A stretch of DNA of 64,000 nt from Leuconostoc lactis KCTC 3528 = DSM 20202 (GTDB lineage: Bacteria > Bacillota > Bacilli > Lactobacillales > Lactobacillaceae). A program made the translations under genes and the position numbers. Below are positions 9,081 to 18,776 of the stretch, in pieces. Position 1 is the first letter of the stretch, and every line of letters begins with the position of its first letter. The notes beneath the pieces were generated by a model. It saw only the letters and a list, made by a program, of their open reading frames with translations, made no database searches and was not told the origin of the DNA. The DNA is taken from NCBI RefSeq assembly GCF_014651235.1, contig NZ_BMWM01000003.1:1-64000 (forward strand). The letters are read 5' to 3'.

Positions 9081-9108
9081 ATTATATCAATTTTTAATAA
9101 ATGGTCAA
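9081..9108 (-). promoter_or_regulatory. promoter of the small RNA
   Basis: On the minus strand TTGACC (9103-9108), 16-nt spacer, consensus TATAAT (9081-9086) preceded by TGA (extended -10). It lies 20 nt after the alsS stop. Confidence 0.75.
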
Positions 9109-9127
9109 CCCGCTAAATACGATTCGT

Positions 9128-10813
9128 TTAGCCTTGGGCATCAATCATTTGTGACCCTAATTCAAAGTTATGTGAGTAGTCAACTGGGATGTCCACCACT
9201 ACTGGGCCTTCAGATGCAAAGGCTTCATCAAGTACCGCATTCAATTCATCTGGTGTGTTGACACGCAATCCCTTTGCGCCAAAACTTTCAGCATACTTCA
9301 CCAAGTCGATGTTCCCAAAATCAACACCGGCTGAGCGACCGTCATACTTCATTTCTTCTTGGAACTTGACCATGTCATAGTGGGCGTTGTCATTCCACAC
9401 AATATGCACGGTGTTCAACTTCAAACGAACAGCTGTTTCTAATTCCATTGATGAGAAGAAGAAACCACCATCACCAGAAACCGACACTGCCTTGGCATTT
9501 GGACGCAACATCGCTGCTGTCATTGCCCATGGCAAACCAACACCAAGCGTTTGCATACCATTTGAAATCAAGAAGTGACGGGCAACGTATGACTTGAAGT
9601 GACGCGCCATCCAGATGTAGTGTGAGCCAATATCAGTTGCCACAGTCATATCATCCGTCACATGCGCTTGAATCGCTTTGATGATGTTTAATGGGTGGTT
9701 CAAATGACCTTGCGCTGGCGTGTAAGTTGGTTCGTCTGACGCGCGCAAATCCGCCTTCAATGTCTTCAAAACGGCTTGACTATCCACAGGTAATTCATAA
9801 CCAGCCACACGTTCTGTTAATAAGTCTAAGCTTTGACCCAAGTCACCCACAAGTTGACGCTTTGGCACAAAGTTATTGTCGATTTGTACCGGTGTTGTAT
9901 CCAACGCCACAATGTTCAAATCATTTTCTTTATTCCAGTTACGTGGTTCGTATTCAATCGCATCATAACCAACCGTGATGACCAAGTCAGATTGCTTCAA
10001 CAACTTGTCCCCTGTTTGGTTACGGAAGAAACCAATACGGCCAAAGAATGTTTCTGGTTCCAATTCACGAGAAATAACGCCTGAACCTTGGAATGTTTCT
10101 ACGACTGGCAATGTCGTTTGCTTCAACAACTTGTGCAAAGCGGCAACCGTATCATCGTCAGAACCACGCGCGCCAACCAACAAAACTGGCAACTTAGCTT
10201 GCTTGATTTGTTCAGCTAACCAATCCAAATCAGCTAAGGCTGCTGCCCCTTGCTTGGCATAAGGCATTGGTGGCAAAGCTTCAACTGACACGGGTGCATC
10301 ATCAACATCTTGTGGCAATGAAACAAAGGCTGCCCCTTTTTTAGCGCCATTAGCAGCCGCAAAAGCGTTCGCAATAATTTCTGAAATGTTATTTGGATCT
10401 TGAATTTCTGAACTATAATTCGTAATTGGGGCAAACAGTGCCACTGACTTCGTTGATTGGTGCGTCAAACGATACAAGTCTTTACGTGGTACTTGACCAC
10501 CAATCGCAACTACAGGATCGCTTTCAGCACTTGCTGTCATCAAACCACTCACCAAGTTACCCACACCAGGACCTGATGTGACAATTGTGACACCTGGCTT
10601 ACCGGTAATACGCGCAAAAGCTTGTGCCATAAAGACCGCATTTTGTTCGTGACGTGTCACAATTAATTTTGGCACTTTTTGACCAGGGGCTGGATGTTCC
10701 AACGTCGTAAAGAGACGATCAATCTTGGCACCGGGAATCCCGAAAACCAAATCAATCCCATGGTTCGTCAAGCTATCTGCAACAATATCTGCACCGTACT
10801 TTTGATCTGACAT
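9128..10813 (-). CDS. alsS: catabolic acetolactate synthase
   Basis: TPP-dependent cytosolic enzyme joining two pyruvates to 2-acetolactate, the first step to acetoin and diacetyl. The catalytic Glu is in VTRHEQNAVFMAQ, the FAD/ThDP-fold segment is PVVAIGGQVPR, and the TPP-Mg motif is GDGGFFFSSMELETAVRLKLN with ND downstream. At 561 aa with no small regulatory subunit gene beside it, it fits the catabolic AlsS type rather than IlvBN. The promoter is at 10906-10936. Its SD lies 69 nt upstream of the ATG across a long hairpin (10824-10879). A cre-linked small RNA lies just downstream. Confidence 0.93.
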   Translation of the reverse strand: MSDQKYGADIVADSLTNHGIDLVFGIPGAKIDRLFTTLEHPAPGQKVPKLIVTRHEQNAVFMAQAFARITGKPGVTIVTSGPGVGNLVSGLMTASAESDPVVAIGGQVPRKDLYRLTHQSTKSVALFAPITNYSSEIQDPNNISEIIANAFAAANGAKKGAAFVSLPQDVDDAPVSVEALPPMPYAKQGAAALADLDWLAEQIKQAKLPVLLVGARGSDDDTVAALHKLLKQTTLPVVETFQGSGVISRELEPETFFGRIGFFRNQTGDKLLKQSDLVITVGYDAIEYEPRNWNKENDLNIVALDTTPVQIDNNFVPKRQLVGDLGQSLDLLTERVAGYELPVDSQAVLKTLKADLRASDEPTYTPAQGHLNHPLNIIKAIQAHVTDDMTVATDIGSHYIWMARHFKSYVARHFLISNGMQTLGVGLPWAMTAAMLRPNAKAVSVSGDGGFFFSSMELETAVRLKLNTVHIVWNDNAHYDMVKFQEEMKYDGRSAGVDFGNIDLVKYAESFGAKGLRVNTPDELNAVLDEAFASEGPVVVDIPVDYSHNFELGSQMIDAQG

Positions 10814-10887
10814 TTGATATCAAGGGTAGTTAACGCGCTGACCGACACTTAAGCAAGACAAGCCGATCATTAACTACCCATTCCTCC
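10814..10887 (-). promoter_or_regulatory. alsS leader: SD, long hairpin, start codon
   Basis: GGAGG (10883-10887, minus) is the only SD, 69 nt before the ATG. A perfect 10-bp stem (10824-10833 with 10870-10879) continues inward with a further 8 bp including two G-U pairs. Looping it out leaves 13 nt. A three-codon ATG-GGT-AGT-TAA overlaps the 5' arm and is an alternative use of this SD. Confidence 0.72.
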
Positions 10888-10905
10888 ATTTTTTTCAATA
10901 AGCTT

Positions 10906-10936
10906 ATCATAGCACTTTTTAGCTGGTAATGGTCAA
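10906..10936 (-). promoter_or_regulatory. alsS promoter
   Basis: TTGACC (10931-10936), 19-nt spacer, TATGAT (10906-10911) with an extended TGC. The long spacer is compensated by the extended -10. Confidence 0.6.
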
Positions 10937-11005
10937 AAAAAATTTGTGAAATTCATCGCTATATCAGTGTTCTTTCCTTCACAAACTCATAATTAGACCA
11001 AATAA

Positions 11006-11032
11006 AAAAGTTATCCGAATTGGATAACTTTT
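11006..11032 (-). terminator. obgE terminator
   Basis: 11-bp stem (11006-11016 with 11022-11032), then a T-run on the minus strand. Confidence 0.88.
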
Positions 11033-11036
11033 ACGT

Positions 11037-12356
11037 TTAATCACTAAATTCAAAGACAAAGTCTGAGTTATTGATGCGGACATCATCCCCATCTTTGGCC
11101 CCAGCAGCACGTAAGGCATCATCGACACCCATGTGACGTAATTGGCGACCAAAACGCATAATCGTGGCATCACGCTGAATGTTGGTCATCAAGAACAACT
11201 TTTCAACTTCAGCACCACCAACAACCCATTGCTCAGAATCTTCATCCCATTCAATTGTAAAGTCATGCTTTTCTGGCTTAAATTCATACGTCTTTTCAGC
11301 CGGTGTGGCTTCAACGACTGGCCGATAACTTTCTGGTGATGGTGCAGTTGCCAAAGTATCGGCCGTAACACGCATCAACTCCTGGACGCCATCACGCGTC
11401 AAAGCTGAGATTGGCATAATCTTTGGTTGTGTTGGTAAGCCTGAATCAGCAGCTACTTGTTCCCGGAATTTCACCAAATTGTCGGCTGAATCCGGCATAT
11501 CCATTTTAGTTGGCACAATAATGTGTGGTCGTGCCAAAATGGTTTCATCATATTGTTGTAATTCGTCAAGAATCTTACGGTATTGCGTATACGGATCCGT
11601 GCCTTCAATTCCTGACATGTCAACCAAGTGCAAGATGACCTTCGTCCGTTCAACGTGACGTAAGAATTGGAAACCTAACCCAACACCTTGAGCTGCACCT
11701 TCAATCAATCCTGGTAAGTCCGCCATGACAAAGTCACGTTCATCGGGCAAACGAACCATCCCAATGTTGGGTGCTAACGTCGTAAAGTGATATGCGGCCA
11801 CTTTTGGCTTCGCATTTGACACCACAGAAAGCAACGTTGACTTACCTGCTGATGGGAAACCAACTAGCCCAACATCTGCCAAAACTCTTAATTCGAGCTT
11901 CAAATTCCGAATTTCACCTGGTTCACCATTTTCTGATAATTCCGGTGCGGGGTTGGCTGGTGTGGCAAAATGAATATTTCCACGGCCACCACGACCACCC
12001 TTGGCAACAACCAGTTCTTGTCCGTTTTCAAGCATATCGCCCAAAACTTCACCTGTATCGGCGTCTTTCACGATTGTGCCTTGTGGTACTTTAATATAGC
12101 GATCATCGGATGACGCACCTGTCATCCCCTTTGTGCCACCATTACCACCTGGTTGTGCTTTAAAATGTCGGTTATAACGGAAGTCCATCAGCGTACGTAA
12201 CCCTTCATCGACTTTCAAAATGATTGAGCCACCATGCCCACCATCACCACCAAAAGGCCCGCCCATTGCGACGAACTTTTCGTGACGGAAAGACACAATA
12301 CCGTCTCCCCCTTTACCGGCTTTTACTTCAATTTCTGCTTGATCTACGAATGCCAT
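11037..12356 (-). CDS. obgE: GTPase ObgE/CgtA
   Basis: Essential ribosome-associated GTPase in 50S maturation and stress control. Residues 1-158 are the glycine-rich OBG fold ([25 protein letters not shown]). The G domain follows with G1 GFPSAGKST, switch region TTLAPNIG, G3 DLPGLIEGA and G4 TKMD. A C-terminal OCT domain is present (residues ~360-439). The start is ATG at 12356, where OBG proteins begin ([14 protein letters not shown]). There is no SD adjacent; purine-rich AAGGAG/AGGGGGG lies ~75-85 nt upstream beyond a branched hairpin. Confidence 0.95.
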   Translation of the reverse strand: MAFVDQAEIEVKAGKGGDGIVSFRHEKFVAMGGPFGGDGGHGGSIILKVDEGLRTLMDFRYNRHFKAQPGGNGGTKGMTGASSDDRYIKVPQGTIVKDADTGEVLGDMLENGQELVVAKGGRGGRGNIHFATPANPAPELSENGEPGEIRNLKLELRVLADVGLVGFPSAGKSTLLSVVSNAKPKVAAYHFTTLAPNIGMVRLPDERDFVMADLPGLIEGAAQGVGLGFQFLRHVERTKVILHLVDMSGIEGTDPYTQYRKILDELQQYDETILARPHIIVPTKMDMPDSADNLVKFREQVAADSGLPTQPKIMPISALTRDGVQELMRVTADTLATAPSPESYRPVVEATPAEKTYEFKPEKHDFTIEWDEDSEQWVVGGAEVEKLFLMTNIQRDATIMRFGRQLRHMGVDDALRAAGAKDGDDVRINNSDFVFEFSD

Positions 12357-12466
12357 AGTTTGATTGCGCGCAACTTGTTGCCTCACGCACGATCGTCCAG
12401 CTGCAAAAGCCTGATTCGTGCGTGTCGCTGCGCCCCCCTTCTCCTTGTCTGCTTACCGAGGTAAGC
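12357..12466 (-). promoter_or_regulatory. obgE leader: displaced SD and branched hairpin
   Basis: Minus-strand AAGGAG (12441-12446) and the following G-run are separated from the ATG by a domain at 12368-12433. Its outer 7-bp stem is 12427-12433 with 12368-12374. The inner 9-bp perfect stem is 12384-12392 with 12416-12424. A competing GCAAC/GTTGC stem is at 12370-12381. Eleven nt remain between the domain and ATG. Another hairpin (12451-12457 with 12460-12466) precedes the SD. Confidence 0.65.
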
Positions 12467-12476
12467 TTGCGATATT

Positions 12477-12505
12477 TTAATACTCTAGTTTACCATAAAA
12501 AACAA
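12477..12505 (-). promoter_or_regulatory. obgE promoter
   Basis: TTGTTT (12500-12505), 17-nt spacer, TATTAA (12477-12482) on the minus strand. It gives a ~115-nt leader. Confidence 0.5.
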
Positions 12506-12530
12506 CTTCATGCGACTATTACGCCGTGAC

Positions 12531-14324
12531 TCAAGCGCCTGACTGCAAACTGAGGTGAATGACTCGTGCCAGTTTTTCATTAATACCAATAGCCTGTAGG
12601 TCGGCGATTGAAGCCGCTGCAATTTTTGGGAGCGATCCAAATTCACGCAAAAGTTTTTGTCGGGTCTTAGGCCCGACACCATCAATCCTATCAAGTCGTG
12701 ACGCTAACGTGTTTTTACTGCGTAACTGTCGATGGAAACTGACGGCAAAACGGTGCACCTCTTCTTGTACCCGCTGAATTAAGAAGAACCCTTCAGATTG
12801 TTTGTCAAAGGTCACCACTTTTCCAGTATGGCCATCAATGAGATCAGCAGTCTTATGCTTATCATTTTTAACCATGGCCGCAATTGGAACGTGCGTGAGA
12901 CCCAATTCATCCACCAGTACTTCTTTAGCGGCATTGAGCTGAATCTCGCCCCCATCCATTAAAATCAAATCCGGCATCTCCCCACCTTCTTTTAACAAAC
13001 GGGAATAGCGCCGACGAATGACTTCTTGCGTTTCCGCCCATTCATCCGCATGATCAACAGACTTAATTTTATACTTCCGGTAGAGGTCCTTATTCGGCAC
13101 GCCATCTTCAAACACCACCATCGCACTTACAATTTCAACCCCTTGGGTATGTGAGTGGTCAAAAGCTTCAATCCGATGGCCCATGGGAATATGCAAGGCA
13201 TCGGTAATCTCGCGCATGGCACCCGTGGTTTTCTTTTCATTAAGTTGCATCAAGCGGAACTTTTCTTCTAGCGCAATGCGGGCATTTTTTTGCGCTAAAT
13301 CCAGCAAATCACGCTTTTCACCCCGCACCGGGATTCGCACGGGGACGCCCAATGCTTCAGTCAATGCGGCGGTATCAATCCCTTTTGGTACTAAGACTTC
13401 GTTTGGCTTTTGAATGTTGCGCTGCGCATAAAATTGTTGAATAAAATTCATCATTTCTTCATCAGCGGAACCAACGACCGAAAATGTTTGTTTAAATTGC
13501 CGAATGAGACGGGCTTGCCGAAGGAAAAAGACCTCAACAGTCATCCAACCTTTATCCAGATGATAATTGAATAAATCACGCGGCGTGGTATCTTTTGACA
13601 GCACCCGTTGACTTTCAACCGTTTCGTCAATATATTTCAATTGATCGCGTAAGTCAGCTGCTTGTTCAAAAGCTAACGCCTCTGCTGCGGCTGTCATTTT
13701 CTCAGCAATGACCTTTTTAACGGCAGCCGTATCCCCATCCAAAAAACGCTTAATCTGGTCAACTTGGGCTGCGTATTCAGCCTCTGGTACTTCATGCCAA
13801 CAAGCACCCAAACATTGCCCCATATTGTAATACAGGCAAGGCCGACCTTGAAAGCCGTTACAGCGGCGTAAGGGATAGTTTTTTTCCAAAAAGCGCAACG
13901 TTTCTTGAGCTGCAAACACGTTAGGATAGGGGCCAAAATAAAACCCACCATCTTTTTTAACTTCGTTAACCATGGCCATTTTGGGATCACGTTCTTTGGT
14001 AATTTTAATGTACGGATAGCCCGTGCCATATTTCAATCGAATGTTGTAGTACGGCTTGTATTTCTTGATTAACTCATTTTCCAACAAAAAGGCTTCTTTG
14101 TCAGAATTCGTCACGATATAATCAAAATCCACAATATTTTGAACCAATTCAGCGGTCTTACCTGTATGATCTTGCTTAAAATAAGACCGGACACGGTTTT
14201 TAAGGTTTTTGGCCTTCCCCACGTAGATAATTTTGCCGCTCTGGTCTTTCATTTGATATGACCCAGGTTCTGCTGGCAGTAACGCGAGTTTTTGTTCAAT
14301 GTGTTGTGATGGATTTGCTAACAT
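12531..14324 (-). CDS. uvrC: excinuclease ABC subunit C
   Basis: Dual-incision endonuclease of nucleotide excision repair. The GIY-YIG domain is at residues ~10-95 (GSYQMKDQSGKIIYVGKAKNLKNRV). UVR motif is near residues 205-235, and the RNase H-like half follows (IEAFDHSHTQGVEIVSAMVVFEDG, LILMDGGEIQLNAA). The C-terminal helix-hairpin-helix (LDRIDGVGPKTRQKLL) is intact. I place the start at ATG 14324, where the family begins. A consensus TATAAT ends only 6 nt upstream and there is no SD, so the mRNA is probably leaderless. The open frame extends 23 codons upstream but without family similarity. Confidence 0.94.
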   Translation of the reverse strand: MLANPSQHIEQKLALLPAEPGSYQMKDQSGKIIYVGKAKNLKNRVRSYFKQDHTGKTAELVQNIVDFDYIVTNSDKEAFLLENELIKKYKPYYNIRLKYGTGYPYIKITKERDPKMAMVNEVKKDGGFYFGPYPNVFAAQETLRFLEKNYPLRRCNGFQGRPCLYYNMGQCLGACWHEVPEAEYAAQVDQIKRFLDGDTAAVKKVIAEKMTAAAEALAFEQAADLRDQLKYIDETVESQRVLSKDTTPRDLFNYHLDKGWMTVEVFFLRQARLIRQFKQTFSVVGSADEEMMNFIQQFYAQRNIQKPNEVLVPKGIDTAALTEALGVPVRIPVRGEKRDLLDLAQKNARIALEEKFRLMQLNEKKTTGAMREITDALHIPMGHRIEAFDHSHTQGVEIVSAMVVFEDGVPNKDLYRKYKIKSVDHADEWAETQEVIRRRYSRLLKEGGEMPDLILMDGGEIQLNAAKEVLVDELGLTHVPIAAMVKNDKHKTADLIDGHTGKVVTFDKQSEGFFLIQRVQEEVHRFAVSFHRQLRSKNTLASRLDRIDGVGPKTRQKLLREFGSLPKIAAASIADLQAIGINEKLARVIHLSLQSGA

Positions 14325-14330
14325 AGTTTT

Positions 14331-14339
14331 ATTATACCA
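14331..14339 (-). promoter_or_regulatory. extended -10 for a leaderless uvrC mRNA
   Basis: TGG-TATAAT on the minus strand ends 6 nt before the uvrC ATG. Confidence 0.65.
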
Positions 14340-14368
14340 AGCCACGCAAGCATTTTGGTCGAAAATAA

Positions 14369-14388
14369 AAACACGCGTTCGCGTGTTT
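14369..14388 (-). terminator. pyrG terminator
   Basis: 9-bp stem (14369-14377 with 14380-14388) followed by a T-rich tract on the minus strand, just before the uvrC promoter. Confidence 0.8.
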
Positions 14389-14398
14389 CTCATTTTAA

Positions 14399-16024
<1,626 letters not shown>

Positions 16025-16077
16025 TCATGATATAGCGCTAGGCGCTTGCAACGATTCAGGGGGTAAAAATAAAATAG

Positions 16078-16170
16078 AAAAGCCCCCAAGTTGAACTTGG
16101 GAGCTTTTAACGTCTGTCCCAATAAATGGGAGCCCTAATATATAATACAGAGTTCGGTTATATTTGTCAA
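16078..16170 (-). promoter_or_regulatory. pyrG promoter and CTP-sensing attenuator
   Basis: Promoter TTGACA (16165-16170), 17-nt spacer, TATTAT (16142-16147). Transcription is predicted to start at 16135 with GGGCTCCC. An intrinsic terminator (16078-16108) carries the tract GCTCCC in its 5' arm. This is the layout of Bacillus pyrG: at low CTP, polymerase adds extra Gs at the GGGC start, and the poly-G 5' end pairs with the C/U tract to block termination. The promoter spacer also holds a 12/13 PurBox-like match (16149-16161). Confidence 0.8.
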
Positions 16171-16201
16171 ACATTAACCTACTTTTTTAAAACATATTTG
16201 C

Positions 16202-17596
16202 TTATCCTTTAACACGCTTGAAAACCGTGATGGTTTCCACGTGCGTGGTTTGTGGGAATTGATCCAATGGTTGGACTGGGCCATCAATCTCAAATCCTTC
16301 AGCTAAAATTTGGACGGCATCACGCGCTAAAGTCGCTGGGTTGCAGCTAATATAGACAAACGTTTCTGGTGCCATAGCGGCTACGGCGGAAATCAGTTCC
16401 GCTGTCAATCCCTTACGTGGTGGATCTACAAAGACAACATTAGGATTCAAGCCCTCAGCTGCCCAAGCCACCATTTGTTCTGGGGCATCAGCCGTGACAA
16501 AAGTCACATTGTCAATTTGGTTGTTACGCGCATTCTGTTCCGCATCGGCTACCGCATTTTCAACGACTTCAACACCATAGACATGCTTTACCTTGTCAGC
16601 AATTGACAACGTGATGGTTCCAATACCAGAATAAGCATCGACAGCAATATCTGTTGGTTTCAAACCAGCTTTTTCAGCTGCCAACGTGTATAACGTGGCG
16701 GTTGTTTGTGGGTTTACTTGATAAAATGAGTTCGGTCCAATGACAAAATCTTTGCCCATCAATTGGTCGTGGATATCATCAGCGCCCCAAATGGTTTCAT
16801 TCCATTGTCCCATGATCACATTGGTATCATCATGGTTAATGTTGTGGATAAAGCTCTTTAATTCAGGGAGTTTTGCCTGCAAACGTGTCGCAATTTCATC
16901 AGCTTGTGGCAAACGCTTGGTGTTGGTCACAATCACGACCATTAATTCGTGTGAATAATATCCGCGACGTGCCATAATATGGCGTACAACACCTTTTTTA
17001 GTTGTTTCGTCATAGGCTGATAAGCCAAGATCACGTAAGATATCACGCGTTACCGTCACCGCTTCGTCTACCTTCGGATCTTGAATGTAAAAGTCTTCCA
17101 CAGGGACTAAGTTGTGTGACCCACGACGATAAAAACCAGTTTCCAAGCGGCCATTGATTTCTTGCACAGGGACTTGGGCCTTGTTACGATACTTGGTCGG
17201 ATCAGCCATCCCAATGGTTGGGCTGACATCAACGTCAATATTGACTTTTTTAAATAATTGTTCAACTTGACGTTGCTTGAATTCAAGTTGTGCGTCATAT
17301 TTCAAATTTGCCAACGGCGCAATGCCTGTTGTAATCGCAATTTGATTGGCATTTTGCACGCGATTTGGTGATTCTTGCAGACGCTTGATTACACGACCAA
17401 AGGCAAAATTCTTTTGCACTTTCGTGATACCCAGACGCACAATTTCTCCTGGAATCGCATCGACAACAAAGATGGGAAAGTTATCAATTTTAACCACACC
17501 CATGCCTTGATAAGTAATGTCAACAACTTCCCCTTCAACTTCTTGGTTCTTGGTTACAGGGGCTTTTTGGGGGTAAACCCGATTGGCTTTTGCCAT
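16202..17596 (-). CDS. rRNA (uracil-5-)-methyltransferase, RlmD/RlmCD-like, lacking the Fe-S cysteines
   Basis: SAM-dependent m5U methyltransferase of the TrmA/RumA family. An N-terminal TRAM domain (residues ~18-75) is followed by the methyltransferase fold: VDAYSGIGTITLSIA, NPVVFVDPPRKGL-type loop, and the catalytic Cys in YISCNPATLARD. Many relatives have four Cys for a 4Fe-4S cluster near residue 90-100; here that segment reads GIAPLANLKYD with none. RlmC, RlmD, RlmCD and TrmFO substitutes cannot be told apart by eye. It lies downstream of dagK and is probably in the gatCAB operon. SD AAAAGG is 20 nt from ATG. Confidence 0.88.
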   Translation of the reverse strand: MAKANRVYPQKAPVTKNQEVEGEVVDITYQGMGVVKIDNFPIFVVDAIPGEIVRLGITKVQKNFAFGRVIKRLQESPNRVQNANQIAITTGIAPLANLKYDAQLEFKQRQVEQLFKKVNIDVDVSPTIGMADPTKYRNKAQVPVQEINGRLETGFYRRGSHNLVPVEDFYIQDPKVDEAVTVTRDILRDLGLSAYDETTKKGVVRHIMARRGYYSHELMVVIVTNTKRLPQADEIATRLQAKLPELKSFIHNINHDDTNVIMGQWNETIWGADDIHDQLMGKDFVIGPNSFYQVNPQTTATLYTLAAEKAGLKPTDIAVDAYSGIGTITLSIADKVKHVYGVEVVENAVADAEQNARNNQIDNVTFVTADAPEQMVAWAAEGLNPNVVFVDPPRKGLTAELISAVAAMAPETFVYISCNPATLARDAVQILAEGFEIDGPVQPLDQFPQTTHVETITVFKRVKG

Positions 17597-17649
17597 AGCA
17601 TTTCGCTCACTTTCTTGTTGCGCCTTTTGATACGCACTTTAATGTCACA

Positions 17650-18639
17650 TTATTTAACGTCGAGTTTTTCGACGTCCGCCATAAACTGTTGCTTTGTTTT
17701 GTCGGAAATAGTGGCCGCTTCTGGCATGCCAGAACGGTTGGCCACAAACTCAATGTGTTGTTGCAGATCTGTGAATAACATCGGTGCATCCCCGCCATAT
17801 TCACCATCCAAGTTAACCTTCAATTGATCATCATCTAATGGCGTGATTTCAACTTTATTGGTCTTTTTATAAATCATTTGGGGATTATCCACATGCTTGC
17901 CACCATTTAACATTTGGGCAACCATTTGCAAAATTTGGCCCAAGTTAGATTCTTTAATAATCAATAACGTGAACTTACCGTCGTCTAACTTCGCATCAGG
18001 CACAATCGATTCAAACCCACCAACAGAATTGGTTAGGGCTAAGAAAATCATTGAAATCTTACCAGAATATTCACCGTCATCATAGGTCACGCGGGCATTA
18101 ACCGGCTTAATTCGGGTAATGAGCTCTGTCCCTTTCACCAAATAAGCTAAGTAACCATACAATGACTTCATCAATGATGGGACCGCATAAGTCACTTCAC
18201 TAATTGTGCCCAAAGCGGCAATATTCATGAAATATTTGGTCTGACCAGCTTGGTCAATTTCCCCAATATCCATCTTAATGGTTTCATGCTGCAAAATCAC
18301 TTTCGCAGCTTCCAAAGGTTCGTCACGTGGTAACTTCAACGCACGGGCGTAATCATTGGTTGTTCCCGCTGGAATCACCGCCATCATCGGCCGCTTTTCT
18401 AAAGGCGCCAAACCATTGACCACTTCATTAATCGTCCCATCGCCACCGGCCGCAACAATTAAATCAAACCCCGCCTCAGCCGCACGCTTAGCTTCTTTGG
18501 CTGCTGACATAGGTTCTGGCGTTGTGGCAAAGGCTGACGTTTCATACCCTGCTGATTCATAAAGTTGCAAAATATCCAACATTTCACGTTTGATAGCCTC
18601 ACGCCCAGATGTTGGGTTGTAGATAATTCTTGCTCTCAT
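17650..18639 (-). CDS. dagK: diacylglycerol kinase (DagK type)
   Basis: Soluble lipid kinase that phosphorylates diacylglycerol for return to phospholipid synthesis. It begins at the family motif MRARIIYNPTSGRE and has the nucleotide site AAGGDGTINEVVNGL. The phosphate/lipid region (MMAVIPAGTTNDYARAL) and Mg-site segment DIGEIDQ follow. At 329 aa it is typical. It follows gatB, a common Lactobacillales order. The SD (AAAGGA, 18699-18704) is 59 nt upstream of ATG across a three-way-junction-like fold. Confidence 0.92.
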   Translation of the reverse strand: MRARIIYNPTSGREAIKREMLDILQLYESAGYETSAFATTPEPMSAAKEAKRAAEAGFDLIVAAGGDGTINEVVNGLAPLEKRPMMAVIPAGTTNDYARALKLPRDEPLEAAKVILQHETIKMDIGEIDQAGQTKYFMNIAALGTISEVTYAVPSLMKSLYGYLAYLVKGTELITRIKPVNARVTYDDGEYSGKISMIFLALTNSVGGFESIVPDAKLDDGKFTLLIIKESNLGQILQMVAQMLNGGKHVDNPQMIYKKTNKVEITPLDDDQLKVNLDGEYGGDAPMLFTDLQQHIEFVANRSGMPEAATISDKTKQQFMADVEKLDVK

Positions 18640-18704
18640 GTTCGCTTGTGCGTAAGTGTTATGAACACGTTACTTGACACGTTGCCGTGCTCACACATTC
18701 CTTT
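18640..18704 (-). promoter_or_regulatory. dagK SD displaced by a branched structure
   Basis: Between AAAGGA (18699-18704) and the ATG lie two hairpins. One is CACG-GCAA-CGTG (18678-18689), with a GNRA loop. The other has 9 bp with one bulge (18652-18660 with 18664-18673). A short TGTG/CACA closing stem (18692-18695 or 18694-18697 with 18647-18650) joins them. Looping out leaves about 10 nt. Confidence 0.6.
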
Positions 18705-18721
18705 CTTAAAAACTTATGTAC

Positions 18722-18763
18722 ACAGGCAAAAGCCTGTTATGACTGACGACCATCATCGTCAGT
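18722..18763. repeat. two hairpins in the gatB-dagK gap
   Basis: ACAGGC/GCCTGT (18722-18727 with 18732-18737) and an 8-bp stem ACTGACGA/TCGTCAGT (18742-18749 with 18756-18763). There is no T-run, so not an obvious terminator; possibly an RNA processing signal. Confidence 0.5.
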
Positions 18764-18776
18764 TAACTATTAGAAA

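Noticed and set aside
8960-9127. Second cre function for alsS itself
   Set aside because: The cre lies downstream of alsS, 1.8 kb from its promoter, and coincides with a separate promoter; roadblock of alsS is not possible since the gene ends before it.
14325-14393. Upstream start for uvrC adding 23 residues
   Set aside because: The segment overlaps the pyrG terminator and the uvrC -10 box and lies before the conserved UvrC start.
17597-17620. rlmD-like gene as a tenth SD-hairpin-start case
   Set aside because: AAAAGG is 20 nt from ATG and the intervening CGC/GCG pairing is only three base pairs; too weak to count.
18722-18763. Intrinsic terminator between gatB and dagK
   Set aside because: Stems are clear but no T-run follows, and gatCAB-dagK is normally one operon.
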